Positions 8,576 to 16,962 of a stretch of 64,000 bases of DNA are shown here, in pieces; positions within the stretch are counted from its first letter, which is position 1; every line of letters starts with the position of its first letter. Under the pieces are notes generated by a model that was not told the DNA's origin, searched no databases, and saw nothing but the letters and a program-made list of their open reading frames with translations. Position numbers and translations under genes: made by a program. The DNA comes from Sulfitobacter sp. HNIBRBA3233. GTDB lineage: Bacteria; Pseudomonadota; Alphaproteobacteria; Rhodobacterales; Rhodobacteraceae. The DNA lies in assembly GCF_040149665.1 (NCBI RefSeq), contig NZ_JBEFLP010000002.1, positions 124,001 through 188,000 on the forward strand, in the 5' to 3' direction.

Positions 8576-9046
8576 ATGACCGAGACTGCAAAATCGCTGC
8601 CCAATGACACACAGGCGCGGATTGTCGATGCGCTGAACCAAAGCCTTGCCGAAACAGCGGTAACCACGATGCTGGCGCAGAATTTTCACTGGAACGTGAA
8701 GGGCATGGCGTTCGGATCGCTGCACGCGCTGTTCCAGGAGATCTACGAGGATCACTTTGCCGCGCAGGATGATCTGGCCGAGCGTGTGCGCGCGCTGGGC
8801 GGCCACGCCGAGGGCAGGCTTGCGACCATGCTCGAACGCTCCAAGGTCGCGGAAAGCGACGGCCACGCCACGGACAAGGAAATGATTTCCATGATGCACA
8901 GCGCGCAGGAAACCCTTGCCAAGACGCTGGCAGACGCGGCTGAAACGTCGGCGGAGGCGGGCGACAGCCTGTCCGAGGATCTGTGCATCGCACGCGGGCA
9001 GGTTCACGAGAAATTTGCGTGGATGATGCGTGCGCATCTCGCCTGA
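8576..9046 (+). CDS. dps: Dps family DNA-protection/ferritin-like protein
   Basis: The 156-residue protein has the Dps inter-subunit ferroxidase site: NFHWNVKGMAFGSLHALFQE (about 38-57) followed by IYEDHFAAQDDLAERVRALG, the standard H-x11-D-x3-E type arrangement. Dps dodecamers oxidise Fe(II) with H2O2, store the iron and shield DNA. The frame is open further upstream, but the ATG at 8576 has a strong ribosome site (GAGAAGGAGA) and matches family length. The ICE-type palindrome at 8474-8490 suggests Irr control, so dps would be expressed when iron is plentiful. A strong hairpin terminator follows. Confidence 0.93.
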   Translation: MTETAKSLPNDTQARIVDALNQSLAETAVTTMLAQNFHWNVKGMAFGSLHALFQEIYEDHFAAQDDLAERVRALGGHAEGRLATMLERSKVAESDGHATDKEMISMMHSAQETLAKTLADAAETSAEAGDSLSEDLCIARGQVHEKFAWMMRAHLA

Positions 9047-9071
9047 TCGCCGCGCGCCCGTTCGCAACAAA

Positions 9072-9104
9072 AACGCCGGCCCGTCTGGGCCGGCGTTCTT
9101 GTTT
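9072..9104. terminator. Bidirectional rho-independent terminator between dps and the Fe-binding protein gene
   Basis: An 11-bp perfect stem (9072-9082 with 9087-9097, loop GTCT) is followed on the plus strand by a T-rich stretch. On the minus strand it is followed by the complement of AACAAAAAC. It can therefore end both converging transcripts. Confidence 0.85.
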
Positions 9105-9132
9105 CTCAGCAGGGGCTGTCAGCTGAGGCGGA

Positions 9133-10170
9133 TTATTTCCAGCCTGCCGCGTTCAGGATTTTCTGCGCGGTTGCGAGGTTTTCGGCCACGTCCGACAGGT
9201 TGACCTCGTCTGCCTTGAACTCGCCCAGTTTGGCGACGCTTTCGCTCTTCTCGACGCCGGGCACGGCGGGGAACTCATCGTTTCCGGCCGAGAAGTATTC
9301 CTGCGCCTGATCGGAGGCGAGATATTCAAGGAAGGCAATCGCGTTCTCGCGGTTGGGAGCATTTGCCGCGACACCGGCGCCCGAAAGGTTCATATGCGCC
9401 CCTTCGGCGTCCTGCGCTGGGAAAATCCACTCGATCCGGTCGATGTTTTCGGTCACGCCGCTGACATCGGTGCGCAGGGCGCGGGCAAAGTAGTAGCTGT
9501 TGGCGACAGAGATTTCGCATTCGCCCGAGATGAGCGCACGAAGCTGGTCGGTATCGCCGCCCTGGGGATCACGCGCAAAGTTGGCGACCATTCCCTCGGC
9601 CCAGTCCTGTGCGGCTTCTTCGCCGTGGTTCTCGATGATCGAGGCGACCAGTGTCTGGGTGTAGACGTTTGTCGAAGACCGGTGGCAGACAAGGCCTTTG
9701 TATTTCGGGTCCGCGAGAGACAGGTAGTCCATCGGGGGATCCTGCACGTCCTGCTTGTCGTAAAAAATGATCCGCGCACGTTGGGAAAAGCCGAACCACT
9801 GGTTGTCCGCATCCTGAAGGTTCGCAGGGATCCGCTCTTCGAGTGTGGCGCTGTCGATGGATTGCAGAACGCCTGCCTCCTTGGCCCGCGCCAGACGGGA
9901 GGTATCGACTGTGATCAGCACATCGGCGGGCGAATTCGCGCCTTCGGCCTGCATGCGTGCCAGCAGTTCGTCGGCGTTGCCTTCGATCCGGTTGACGGTG
10001 ATCCCGGTCGCTTCGGTAAAGTCGGAATAAAGCCGCTCGTCGGTATCATAGTGACGCGAAGAGTAGAGATTGACCTCCCCGGAATGGTTTTCGGCGGCGG
10101 CGCCAAGCGTGGTCGCCGCAAGGGCAAGGGCACCGACTGCGGTGGAGGTGATGAAAGAGGTACGGGTCAT
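9133..10170 (-). CDS. Fe(III) ABC transporter substrate-binding protein (FutA/FbpA family)
   Basis: The 345-residue precursor begins with a signal peptide (MTRTSFITSTAVGALALAAT, cleavage near AAAEN). The mature start EVNLYSSRHYDTDERLYSDF is characteristic of FutA1/FbpA ferric-binding proteins, and SYYFAR near residue 210 supplies the tyrosine pair that ligates iron in this family. It would bind ferric ion in the periplasm for an FbpBC-type importer. No permease or ATPase gene is beside it, so it is an orphan here and must work with subunits encoded elsewhere. A good ribosome site (AGGAGTCACC) precedes the ATG. Two 15-bp palindromes upstream suggest iron control. Confidence 0.93.
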   Translation of the reverse strand: MTRTSFITSTAVGALALAATTLGAAAENHSGEVNLYSSRHYDTDERLYSDFTEATGITVNRIEGNADELLARMQAEGANSPADVLITVDTSRLARAKEAGVLQSIDSATLEERIPANLQDADNQWFGFSQRARIIFYDKQDVQDPPMDYLSLADPKYKGLVCHRSSTNVYTQTLVASIIENHGEEAAQDWAEGMVANFARDPQGGDTDQLRALISGECEISVANSYYFARALRTDVSGVTENIDRIEWIFPAQDAEGAHMNLSGAGVAANAPNRENAIAFLEYLASDQAQEYFSAGNDEFPAVPGVEKSESVAKLGEFKADEVNLSDVAENLATAQKILNAAGWK

Positions 10171-10194
10171 GGTGACTCCTTGGTTTGTATTCCG

Positions 10195-10255
10195 ACTGTT
10201 TTAGTCAATTACCGATTCTGTACTGGATTGCAAGATTTCCGATCATTTTAGTCGG
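10195..10255 (-). promoter_or_regulatory. Two 15-bp palindromic operator-like sites upstream of the Fe-binding protein gene
   Basis: Two related palindromes, CGACTGTTTTAGTCA (about 10193-10207) and CGATCATTTTAGTCG (about 10241-10255), share the core TTTTAGTC. They lie roughly 25-85 bases upstream of the minus-strand start. Their form resembles the TGA-N9-TCA iron boxes ascribed to RirA/Rhodo-type regulators, with one or two outer mismatches. An iron-responsive operator is the likely role, inferred from the adjacent gene. Confidence 0.5.
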
Positions 10256-10393
10256 AGAAAAGATGCCGATCCGTTGGACGGCGCGCCGAAACAACCGTTT
10301 GGCCGAACCGCACGCGGGACTGATTGCGCGCGGGTCCACCGCTTGCCACGGCCCGCCGTGGGGTTACCTTGCCTGCCGAGGGGGACGCTTGCG

Positions 10394-11500
10394 ATGTCAG
10401 TCAACACAACTCCGGTATCGGCCGGTCGCGCGCTTGACGCGCTGCGCGCGGGATATGCGGCGCAGGCGGCGGGGCAGCTTGTCACCTCGTGGATGTTGCA
10501 CGGCCGTCCCGGCATCGGCAAAACCGAGATTGTTCAGCAGCTTGCGCAGGAAACCGGCAGCCGCCTGTTCGATCTGCGCCTGACCACGATCGAGGCACAG
10601 GATTTGCGCGGCCTTCCGTTCTACGACCACCAGACCGGGCGTACGGTGTGGTATCCGCCCGAGGATCTGCCGCAGGAAGACACGCCTGCCATCCTGTTTC
10701 TTGACGAGTTGACCGCTGCGGCCCCGACCCTGCAACCAACGGTTTACGGCCTTTTGCAAGAGCGGCGCATCGGTCAGAACCGCCTGCCGGACGCCACCTT
10801 TATCGTCGCGGCGGGCAATATGGTCGACGATGGCGCCGTGGCCTACGAGATGGGAACGGCATTGTCCGACCGGCTTGTTCACCTGAACCTGCGTGCCGAG
10901 GCGTCGGACTGGCTGAAGTCCTACGCGGTTCCGCAGGGGCTGCATCCGGCGATCACGGCATTCATCCGCACACGGCCCGAATTGCTCGATACCGGCGAAG
11001 AGGCATTGCGCCGGGGCCAGATGATCGCCTGCACGCCGCGGTCCTGGGCACGGGCAAGCGCGATCTTGCGCGCCACCGACGATCGGGCGCTGCGCGATGT
11101 CCTGCTGGCGGGCACATTGGGCGATGCTGCTGCGGCGGAGTTCATCCTCGTGGCCGATGACATCGCGGCGAGCGTTCAGGCACAGGCGATGCTGGAAGAA
11201 ACCGAGGCCGCGCGGCTGGCGCTGTATCCGCGCAGCCTGCACGGGCTGACGGCGCTGGTCTATGCGCTGGTCACACTCGCGGATCGCGATACCATCGACG
11301 CAGCAATCGACGTGATGGCCGAAATCCGAACGCTCGCCAGTGCGCGCTCCGACCCCGAGTTCCAGCGCCTGCCGCTCGCCGAACTTACGACCTACGGTTT
11401 CGAACTGCTGATCGAAAAAGCACTGGCCGATGGGTTGCAGGAGGCGTTTCGCACCTCGCGCAGCTATGCCGATTACATGGCAGACCGGGACCGGGGGTGA
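10394..11500 (+). CDS. MoxR-like AAA+ ATPase
   Basis: The 368-residue ATPase has Walker A GRPGIGKTE (about 37-45), Walker B AILFLDEL near 100, a sensor-1 region FIVAAGNMVDDG near 137, and a helical lid after residue 200. MoxR-type ATPases work as chaperones with a VWA partner to insert metals or remodel complexes. That partner is encoded directly downstream with a 4-base overlap (GTGA at 11497-11500). The start is taken as the ATG at 10394, where the conserved sequence begins; the frame is open further upstream but without similarity to the family. The client protein is unknown. Confidence 0.88.
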   Translation: MSVNTTPVSAGRALDALRAGYAAQAAGQLVTSWMLHGRPGIGKTEIVQQLAQETGSRLFDLRLTTIEAQDLRGLPFYDHQTGRTVWYPPEDLPQEDTPAILFLDELTAAAPTLQPTVYGLLQERRIGQNRLPDATFIVAAGNMVDDGAVAYEMGTALSDRLVHLNLRAEASDWLKSYAVPQGLHPAITAFIRTRPELLDTGEEALRRGQMIACTPRSWARASAILRATDDRALRDVLLAGTLGDAAAAEFILVADDIAASVQAQAMLEETEAARLALYPRSLHGLTALVYALVTLADRDTIDAAIDVMAEIRTLASARSDPEFQRLPLAELTTYGFELLIEKALADGLQEAFRTSRSYADYMADRDRG

Positions 11501-12741
11501 GCGACGTCCACTCCGCCCGCGCGGCCCCTGCGCTACAGGCGCTGGCCGAATACGACCCTGCCATTGCCGCGCTGTCGCTGTGGTGCGTTCACCGCGACGG
11601 TCCGCGCACCGCCACCGCCGGAGACCGGATCACCTATGGGCCCGAATTCGAAGGCATGCCCGCGCATGAGCAACGCGGTCTGGCCGCCCACCATATCCTG
11701 CACGTGGCGCTGCGCCACTCGGCGCGGGCCGATGCGCTGGCCGCGCGGCTCGGGCCTGCATTCGATGACGCGCTCTTCAACCTCGCCGCCGATGCGCTGG
11801 TGAACGAGGCGGTTCTGGCGGGCGATCACGCCCTGCCGCGTCCGGCGGTGACCCTGACGGGCCTTCTGCGCGAGGTGCGGGGCGACGATCTGTCAGGCGT
11901 CGAAGCGCTGGGCGCGTGGGATGTGGAACGGCTCTATTTTGCGCTGGCCAGCAGCGGCAGTGAGGGGCAGGGGCAGAAACAGGAGGGGCGCGCGCAACAC
12001 TACGCCCGGACGCAGGAATTCGCGCAGGATCTCGACCGGCAGTCCGGCAATCCGGATGCCGAAGGCGATGTACAGGACAGCGCGCGCTGGCGCCAGCACA
12101 TCACGCGCGCGATGGATGCGGGCCGCGCGGCGGGGCGCGGTATCGGTCGGATAGGGCACAGGTTGGCCGATGTTCCGGCGCCCCGTGTGCCGTGGGAAGT
12201 GATCCTGCGCAGGCTGCTCTCGCAGGCGGTAATGCAGGCCCCGCGCGTGCATCCCGCGCGCCCCGCCCGCCGCTGGATCGCTGCAGCGGCGCAGGCGGAC
12301 AGGGCGGGGACGCCGGTGCCGGGGTTCGAGCCGGGCAGGCGTCCGGTGACGGACGTGCCGCGCATCGCCATCGCGGTCGATGCCTCCAGCAGCGTGGACA
12401 ACGCCCGCCTGTCGCTGTTCTGGGCCGAGGTCAGCGGGATCGCGCGGCGGATGCGCGCCGAAGTGCACCTGATGGTTTTCGACGATGCGATCCGTCACCG
12501 AGCGCGGCTTGATCCTGCCGCAAGCCAGATGCCTTTGCCCGACCTGCCGCGCGGCGGCGGCACCGCCTTTCCGCCCGTCATTGCCGAAGCGCGTGCGCTG
12601 GGGGCGGCGGCATTGGTGATCCTGACCGATCTCGAGGGCGATGCCGGCCCCGCGCCGCGCAATCTGCGCGTCATCTGGGCGGCAGACAGGCCGCAGGTCG
12701 CGGCACCCCCCTTCGGGCAGGTGATCGACCTGTCGGCCTAG
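11497..12741 (+). CDS. VWA-like domain protein with N-terminal putative metallopeptidase domain (DUF2201 type)
   Basis: The 414-residue protein starts with GTG overlapping the ATPase stop. The N-terminal half has the histidine-rich helix HHILHVALRHSARAD near residue 65-80, which is the metallopeptidase-like motif of this family. The middle is charged and Gln/Ala-rich (about 150-190). The C-terminal half is a VWA-like fold with a MIDAS-type DASSSVD motif near 298 and the later ILTDLEGD strand near 370. It should be the substrate-facing partner of the adjacent MoxR ATPase. Whether the peptidase site is active cannot be told. The 3' end overlaps the MATE gene by 4 bases tail to tail. Confidence 0.82.
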   Translation: MSDVHSARAAPALQALAEYDPAIAALSLWCVHRDGPRTATAGDRITYGPEFEGMPAHEQRGLAAHHILHVALRHSARADALAARLGPAFDDALFNLAADALVNEAVLAGDHALPRPAVTLTGLLREVRGDDLSGVEALGAWDVERLYFALASSGSEGQGQKQEGRAQHYARTQEFAQDLDRQSGNPDAEGDVQDSARWRQHITRAMDAGRAAGRGIGRIGHRLADVPAPRVPWEVILRRLLSQAVMQAPRVHPARPARRWIAAAAQADRAGTPVPGFEPGRRPVTDVPRIAIAVDASSSVDNARLSLFWAEVSGIARRMRAEVHLMVFDDAIRHRARLDPAASQMPLPDLPRGGGTAFPPVIAEARALGAAALVILTDLEGDAGPAPRNLRVIWAADRPQVAAPPFGQVIDLSA

Positions 12742-14126
12742 ACCGGTTCCGCCCCGGCGGCATCGCGCGCGGGTACCAGCCCGCCGATCCGCGTGCGCGC
12801 CACGTAGAGGGCGACGGCCAGCGACAGCAAGACACCGCTTCCCACGCCTGCGGCGATGCCAAGGCGCACGCCCGTCAACCCGCCGTCGAAGATGGCGGTG
12901 AAGAGCCAGATAAAGAAGGCGATCCCGATCCATTGCCGGTAGATGCCGATCCACATCGTCCAGCTTGCCTTCTTCAGGGCCTGCAAAAGCGAATTGATTG
13001 AGAACAGGACGACATAGAGCGGCAGGATCGCCGCCTCTACCTTCAGGAACAGGGCGGTGATGCGGATCACTTCGGGATCGTCGGAAAAGACAGAAGCCGC
13101 CGCCGCTCCGCCCCACCACAGCACCGGAAAGGCAAGTGCCGTCATCACGCCGCCCAGCATCCAGCAGCGGTGGAACGCCGCGCGCACCCGCGCGTGATAG
13201 CCGGCCCCGTAGTTTTGCGCGGCGATGGGCACCAGCGATATGGTGATCCCCAATGCGGGCAGCAGGAACAGCTGCTCTATCCGCATGGTAATGCCGAAGG
13301 ATGCGATCGACGCCTCGCCGAAATCCTTGAGCGCGTATTGAACGATAAAGCCGCTGGAGAACGTGACGAGCAGCGCAAAACCCGCCGGAAAGGCCTGCGC
13401 CGCGATCTCGCGGAATCTCGCAAGCTGCGGGACGAATTCGCGGGCGCGCAGGTCTTTCATCACGTTGCGCCCGAACACCCGCGACAGGATGAACACCGCG
13501 ACGCAGCTTTGGCTGATGACAGTGGCCAGCGCGATGCCGTTAAAGCCGATCCCGGGCACCACGCCGGGAATCCCGTACATCAAAAGCGGGTTCAGACCGA
13601 CGTTGACGAAAAAGGCGACCACCAGCGCGCGTTGCAAGGACCGTGTGTCGCCGCGCGCCTGAAGGATGCCGTTCGACCCGTAGCCGATGATAAAGGCGGG
13701 CAGGGAAAAGATCAGAACCCCGAAATAGCGCTCTCCGGCGTCGCGGTAGGCACCGGGTTCGGACACCAGCGCGATCAGGGACGGACCTGCGAGGATCGCC
13801 ACAAGGATCATCGCGACGGTGGCCAGCACGGCAAAGCTGAGCCCCTGCGCCGCGAGATGGCGCGCGTCGGCGGCATCCTTGCGGCCCTTGGCATTGCCGA
13901 CAAGCGCGCTGAGCGATGACGATGTGCCGAACCCGATGGCCAGCAGGATGAAGAATGCCTGAAATCCCACGGACAGGCCCGCCTGCGCCTCGGTGCCGAA
14001 CCAGCCTGCGTAGAAGGTATCGACCACATTGTAGAGCGTGGAAAACAGCATCCCGACCGCCGCGGGCAGCGCAAGGCGGCGGAAATGGCCGCTGAGCGGA
14101 CCTTGGGTCAGATCTTCGTCGATCAT
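12738..14126 (-). CDS. MATE family efflux transporter
   Basis: The 462-residue protein has about twelve hydrophobic segments in two homologous halves and the family start pattern (LTQGPLSGHFRRLALPAAVGM, then NVVDTFYAGWFG). MATE transporters export cationic drugs, dyes or metabolites using a Na+ or H+ gradient. Its ATG lies only about 20 bases beyond a hairpin terminator of the upstream gene, so it probably depends on read-through or on a promoter within that short space. The substrate cannot be assigned. Confidence 0.92.
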   Translation of the reverse strand: MIDEDLTQGPLSGHFRRLALPAAVGMLFSTLYNVVDTFYAGWFGTEAQAGLSVGFQAFFILLAIGFGTSSSLSALVGNAKGRKDAADARHLAAQGLSFAVLATVAMILVAILAGPSLIALVSEPGAYRDAGERYFGVLIFSLPAFIIGYGSNGILQARGDTRSLQRALVVAFFVNVGLNPLLMYGIPGVVPGIGFNGIALATVISQSCVAVFILSRVFGRNVMKDLRAREFVPQLARFREIAAQAFPAGFALLVTFSSGFIVQYALKDFGEASIASFGITMRIEQLFLLPALGITISLVPIAAQNYGAGYHARVRAAFHRCWMLGGVMTALAFPVLWWGGAAAASVFSDDPEVIRITALFLKVEAAILPLYVVLFSINSLLQALKKASWTMWIGIYRQWIGIAFFIWLFTAIFDGGLTGVRLGIAAGVGSGVLLSLAVALYVARTRIGGLVPARDAAGAEPV

Positions 14127-14146
14127 CGCAGCCTCTTGAACAAGAA

Positions 14147-14172
14147 AGGGCGCCTTCGGTGAAAGGCGCCCT
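14147..14172 (-). terminator. Rho-independent terminator after the amino acid binding-protein gene
   Basis: A perfect 10-bp stem (14147-14156 with 14163-14172, 6-base loop) reads on the minus strand as AGGGCGCCTT-loop-AAGGCGCCCT and then TTCTTGTT. It lies 23 bases after the stop of the binding-protein gene and before the MATE start. Confidence 0.8.
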
Positions 14173-14195
14173 GCATGGGTGTTATGCCGAGAGCA

Positions 14196-14972
14196 TCACA
14201 GACCCCATTTCAGGGCCACTTCCTCGAAGAAGCCTTGGGTCCGTTTCAGCTCGATCCAGCTGTTCACATAGTTGATCCAGACCTGATCGTCCTGGGGCAG
14301 CAGCATCGCGATCGGCGTGGGCGCGCGCGCCTCGGTTACCTCGATCTGGCGGACGTTGGGAAACTTCTGCAGCAGGGTCGACCCTTCGATGTTGGAGGTG
14401 ATGAACACATCCGCGCGGCCCGACAGAACCTCCTGAAAGCCGCGCGCGGGCGCCTCTACGACGATGATCTCGGCATCGGGGAACCATTCGCGCACCATCG
14501 CCTCGAAGGACGTGCCCAGAGTGGTTGCGACTTTGGTCTCGGGTGTGTTGATGCTGTCCCAGCCGCTGTAGGCTTCGAGCTTGTCCTCGGTGGTGAAGGG
14601 GAACATCTCGACCGCTGTGTAGCTGCTGGAATAGCCTGCGGCCTTCAGCCGTGCGGGGCTGATAGAGGCGGAACCGGTCATGTGGTAGTTGCCCGCGACA
14701 ACGCCGTTTACCAGCGTTTTCCAGTCGGTCGGCACCATCTCGAGTTCAACGCCCAGATCGCTGGCCAGTTCGGTCATGATGTCGATGTCGTAGCCCTGAA
14801 ACGTATTGGTCGCGGGATCGCGCATCGTCATCGGGTTCCAGTCGCCGGTTGTGCCGACTTTCAGCACGCCATTGCTGAGAATATCGTTCAGCGCGGACTG
14901 CGCGACCGCCGGAGCCGCCGCAACGGATGCGGCAAAACCGACCGCAAGGCCGAGTTTTTTCAAGAATTTCAT
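14196..14972 (-). CDS. Polar amino acid ABC transporter substrate-binding protein (SBP_bac_3)
   Basis: The 258-residue precursor has a signal peptide ([20 protein letters not shown], cleavage near AVAQS) and the family-3 core: [13 protein letters not shown] near 35 and [19 protein letters not shown] near 55-73. It resembles cyclohexadienyl-dehydratase-like binding proteins, which include both enzymes and transport proteins. Start: ATG at 14972 with AGGGGACAAC upstream; an upstream in-frame ATG lacks a ribosome site. Divergent from the ATPase and permease at 15100-16613, it is most likely their binding subunit. Confidence 0.88.
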   Translation of the reverse strand: MKFLKKLGLAVGFAASVAAAPAVAQSALNDILSNGVLKVGTTGDWNPMTMRDPATNTFQGYDIDIMTELASDLGVELEMVPTDWKTLVNGVVAGNYHMTGSASISPARLKAAGYSSSYTAVEMFPFTTEDKLEAYSGWDSINTPETKVATTLGTSFEAMVREWFPDAEIIVVEAPARGFQEVLSGRADVFITSNIEGSTLLQKFPNVRQIEVTEARAPTPIAMLLPQDDQVWINYVNSWIELKRTQGFFEEVALKWGL

Positions 14973-15099
14973 ATGTTGTCCCCTGTGGAGTCGAATAATA
15001 GTCACTTGGTGTGACCTTGTTTTCACCCGCCAGAAGGTAATCCCGACTGGCCCTTGGGCAAGCTATGTCTATTGTAAGCACCTCACGGGGGAGGCGTCC

Positions 15100-15843
15100 A
15101 TGTCCGATCAAGAGGCTGCGATCCAGATCGAGGGCGTCAACAAGTGGTTTGGCGACTACCACGCGCTGCGCGACATCGACCTGACGGTGGGGCACGGCGA
15201 ACGCATCGTGGTCTGCGGGCCGTCGGGATCAGGGAAGTCCACGCTGATCCGCTGCGTCAACGCGCTCGAGCGGCACGACAAGGGCCGCATCACCGTGGAC
15301 GGCAGAGAGCTGCGCGACGCGCGTTCGATCGACGCGATCCGGTCCGAAGTCGGGATGGTGTTCCAGCAGTTCAATCTGTTTCCGCATCTCACGATATTGC
15401 AGAACCTCACGCTGGGTCCGATGAAGGCACGCGGGCTGTCGCGATCGCAGGCCGAGGCACGGGCGATGAAATACCTCGAACGGGTGCGCATCCCCGAACA
15501 GGCCGACAAGAAACCCAGCGCCCTGTCAGGCGGCCAGCAGCAGCGTGTCGCCATTGCCCGCAGCCTGTGCATGGAGCCGAAGATCATGCTCTTCGACGAG
15601 CCGACCTCGGCGCTGGATCCTGAAATGATTGCCGAGGTGCTGGACGTGATCGTTGATCTTGCGAATTCAGGCATGACCATGATCGTGGTCACCCACGAGA
15701 TGGGATTTGCCCGCCGTGCCGCCGACCGGATGGTTTTCATGGATCAGGGCGCCGTGGTCGAAACCGGCACGCCCGGGGATTTCTTCGAGCGGCCCAAGAC
15801 CGAGCGCTGCCGCACCTTCCTGAACCAGATCCTGAGACATTGA
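15100..15843 (+). CDS. Polar amino acid ABC transporter ATP-binding protein (GlnQ/HisP type)
   Basis: The 247-residue ATPase has Walker [10 protein letters not shown] near residue 41, Q-loop [13 protein letters not shown] near 88, signature LSGGQQQR near 145, Walker [15 protein letters not shown] near 167 and H-loop VTHEMGFA near 200. The length and the ELDRH-like ending are typical of amino acid importers. The ATG at 15100 overlaps nothing upstream and follows GGGGGAGGCG; the frame is open upstream but unlike the family. It is followed by its permease with a 4-base or 2-base junction. Confidence 0.94.
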   Translation: MSDQEAAIQIEGVNKWFGDYHALRDIDLTVGHGERIVVCGPSGSGKSTLIRCVNALERHDKGRITVDGRELRDARSIDAIRSEVGMVFQQFNLFPHLTILQNLTLGPMKARGLSRSQAEARAMKYLERVRIPEQADKKPSALSGGQQQRVAIARSLCMEPKIMLFDEPTSALDPEMIAEVLDVIVDLANSGMTMIVVTHEMGFARRAADRMVFMDQGAVVETGTPGDFFERPKTERCRTFLNQILRH

Positions 15844-15845
15844 GG

Positions 15846-16613
15846 ATGCCGTTGAAAATCTCCACGCTGATTGCGCTGGGCGCTCTGGTTCTTCTCGCGG
15901 GCTGTTCGGGGGGAAACTGGGGCTGGTACGTGATCGACCCCACCACCCCCAAGGGCCTGTCCAACGTCCGCTTTCTGCTGAACGGGTTCGGCAACACGAT
16001 CCTGTTGTCGGTCATCGCAGCCGTGCTGTCGATGGTCATCGGGTTGCTGGTGGCCCTGCCGGGGATGTCGGCGAACCGCTGGCTGCGCCTGCCCAGCCGC
16101 ATCTATATCGAGTTCATCCGCGCGATCCCTCTTCTGCCGATGCTGTTCTGGGTGTTCTACGGGCTGCCTGTTGTGCTGAAATCAATGGGCTTTCAGGTGA
16201 CAATCGATGCCTTCTGGGGCGCGATCATCACGCTGGCGATCTCCGACAGCGCCTTTACCGCCGAAATCTACCGCTCGGGCATCCAGTCCATCGCCAAGGG
16301 CCAGACCGAAGCCGCGAAAACCATCGGCCTGAACTATCGCCAGACCATGCGCTATGTCATCCTGCCGCAGGCGATCCGGCGCATTCTGCCGCCGCTGGCG
16401 AACCAGTTCATCTATATCGTCAAGGTGAGCGCCTTTGCCTCGGTCATCGGGATGCAGGAGCTGACACGCCGCGCCAACGAACTGGTGGTGACCGAATACC
16501 GCCCGCTTGAAATCTATACGCTGCTGATCCTCGAATACCTCGTGCTGGTGCTCGCGATCAGCTTTTTCGTGCGCTGGCTGGAACGCCGGATGGGCGCAGA
16601 TGAAAGCCGCTGA
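15846..16613 (+). CDS. Polar amino acid ABC transporter permease (HisM/GlnP type) with a lipobox-like first segment
   Basis: The 255-residue permease has about five membrane helices and a clear docking loop, EAAKTIGLNYRQTMRYVILP, near 155-175. The N-terminus is unusual: the first hydrophobic stretch ends in LLAGC (Cys20), which is a textbook lipoprotein cleavage motif. ATG at 15846 is chosen, with GAGG just before; a TTG at 15840 overlapping the ATPase stop would add two residues. The single permease probably forms a homodimer with the upstream ATPase, using the divergently encoded binding protein. Confidence 0.9.
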   Translation: MPLKISTLIALGALVLLAGCSGGNWGWYVIDPTTPKGLSNVRFLLNGFGNTILLSVIAAVLSMVIGLLVALPGMSANRWLRLPSRIYIEFIRAIPLLPMLFWVFYGLPVVLKSMGFQVTIDAFWGAIITLAISDSAFTAEIYRSGIQSIAKGQTEAAKTIGLNYRQTMRYVILPQAIRRILPPLANQFIYIVKVSAFASVIGMQELTRRANELVVTEYRPLEIYTLLILEYLVLVLAISFFVRWLERRMGADESR

Positions 16614-16623
16614 GGAGACCGCG

Positions 16624-16962
16624 ATGAAGTGGAAAGATTTTCTGGACGAAACCAACTCCCGCATGGGCAAGCTGCACCGCGAGGCACCGGGCATGTTCGA
16701 GGGCTTTGCCACCATGGGCCGCGCGGCAAAACGCGAGGGGGCGCTGGACGAAAAGACCAAAGAGCTGATCGCGCTTGGCATCGCGATCTCGACGCGCTGC
16801 GACAGCTGCATCGGCTTTCATGTCAAATCGCTGGTGCGCCTCGGCCTGACCCGTGAAGAGATGTGCGAGGCGCTCGAGATGATCGGCTACATGGGCGGCG
16901 GGCCATCCATCGCCTTCGGCGCCAAGGCGCTCGAGGCTTACGACGAATTCGCCGCCGGCTAG
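16624..16962 (+). CDS. Carboxymuconolactone decarboxylase/AhpD-like family protein
   Basis: The 112-residue all-helical protein carries the AhpD-type redox motif STRCDSCIGFH (CxxC at about residues 59-62, followed by His). This suggests peroxidase or disulfide-reductase activity rather than true decarboxylation. The C-terminal EMIGYMGGGPSIAFGAKALEA is typical of the family. ATG at 16624 has a ribosome site (GAGGAGA); an earlier start at 16600 would overlap the permease. It follows the permease closely and may share its transcript. Its physiological partner is unknown. It ends overlapping the next gene by 4 bases tail to tail. Confidence 0.87.
   Translation: MKWKDFLDETNSRMGKLHREAPGMFEGFATMGRAAKREGALDEKTKELIALGIAISTRCDSCIGFHVKSLVRLGLTREEMCEALEMIGYMGGGPSIAFGAKALEAYDEFAAG

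Noticed and set aside
9133-10170. A complete ferric iron ABC operon
   Set aside because: Only the binding protein is present. The neighbours are dps on one side and a MoxR ATPase on the other.
15024-15099. CCAG-N13-CTGG inverted repeat in the divergent amino acid transporter region as an operator
   Set aside because: The arms are only four bases and GC-rich. It is within chance expectation for this base composition.
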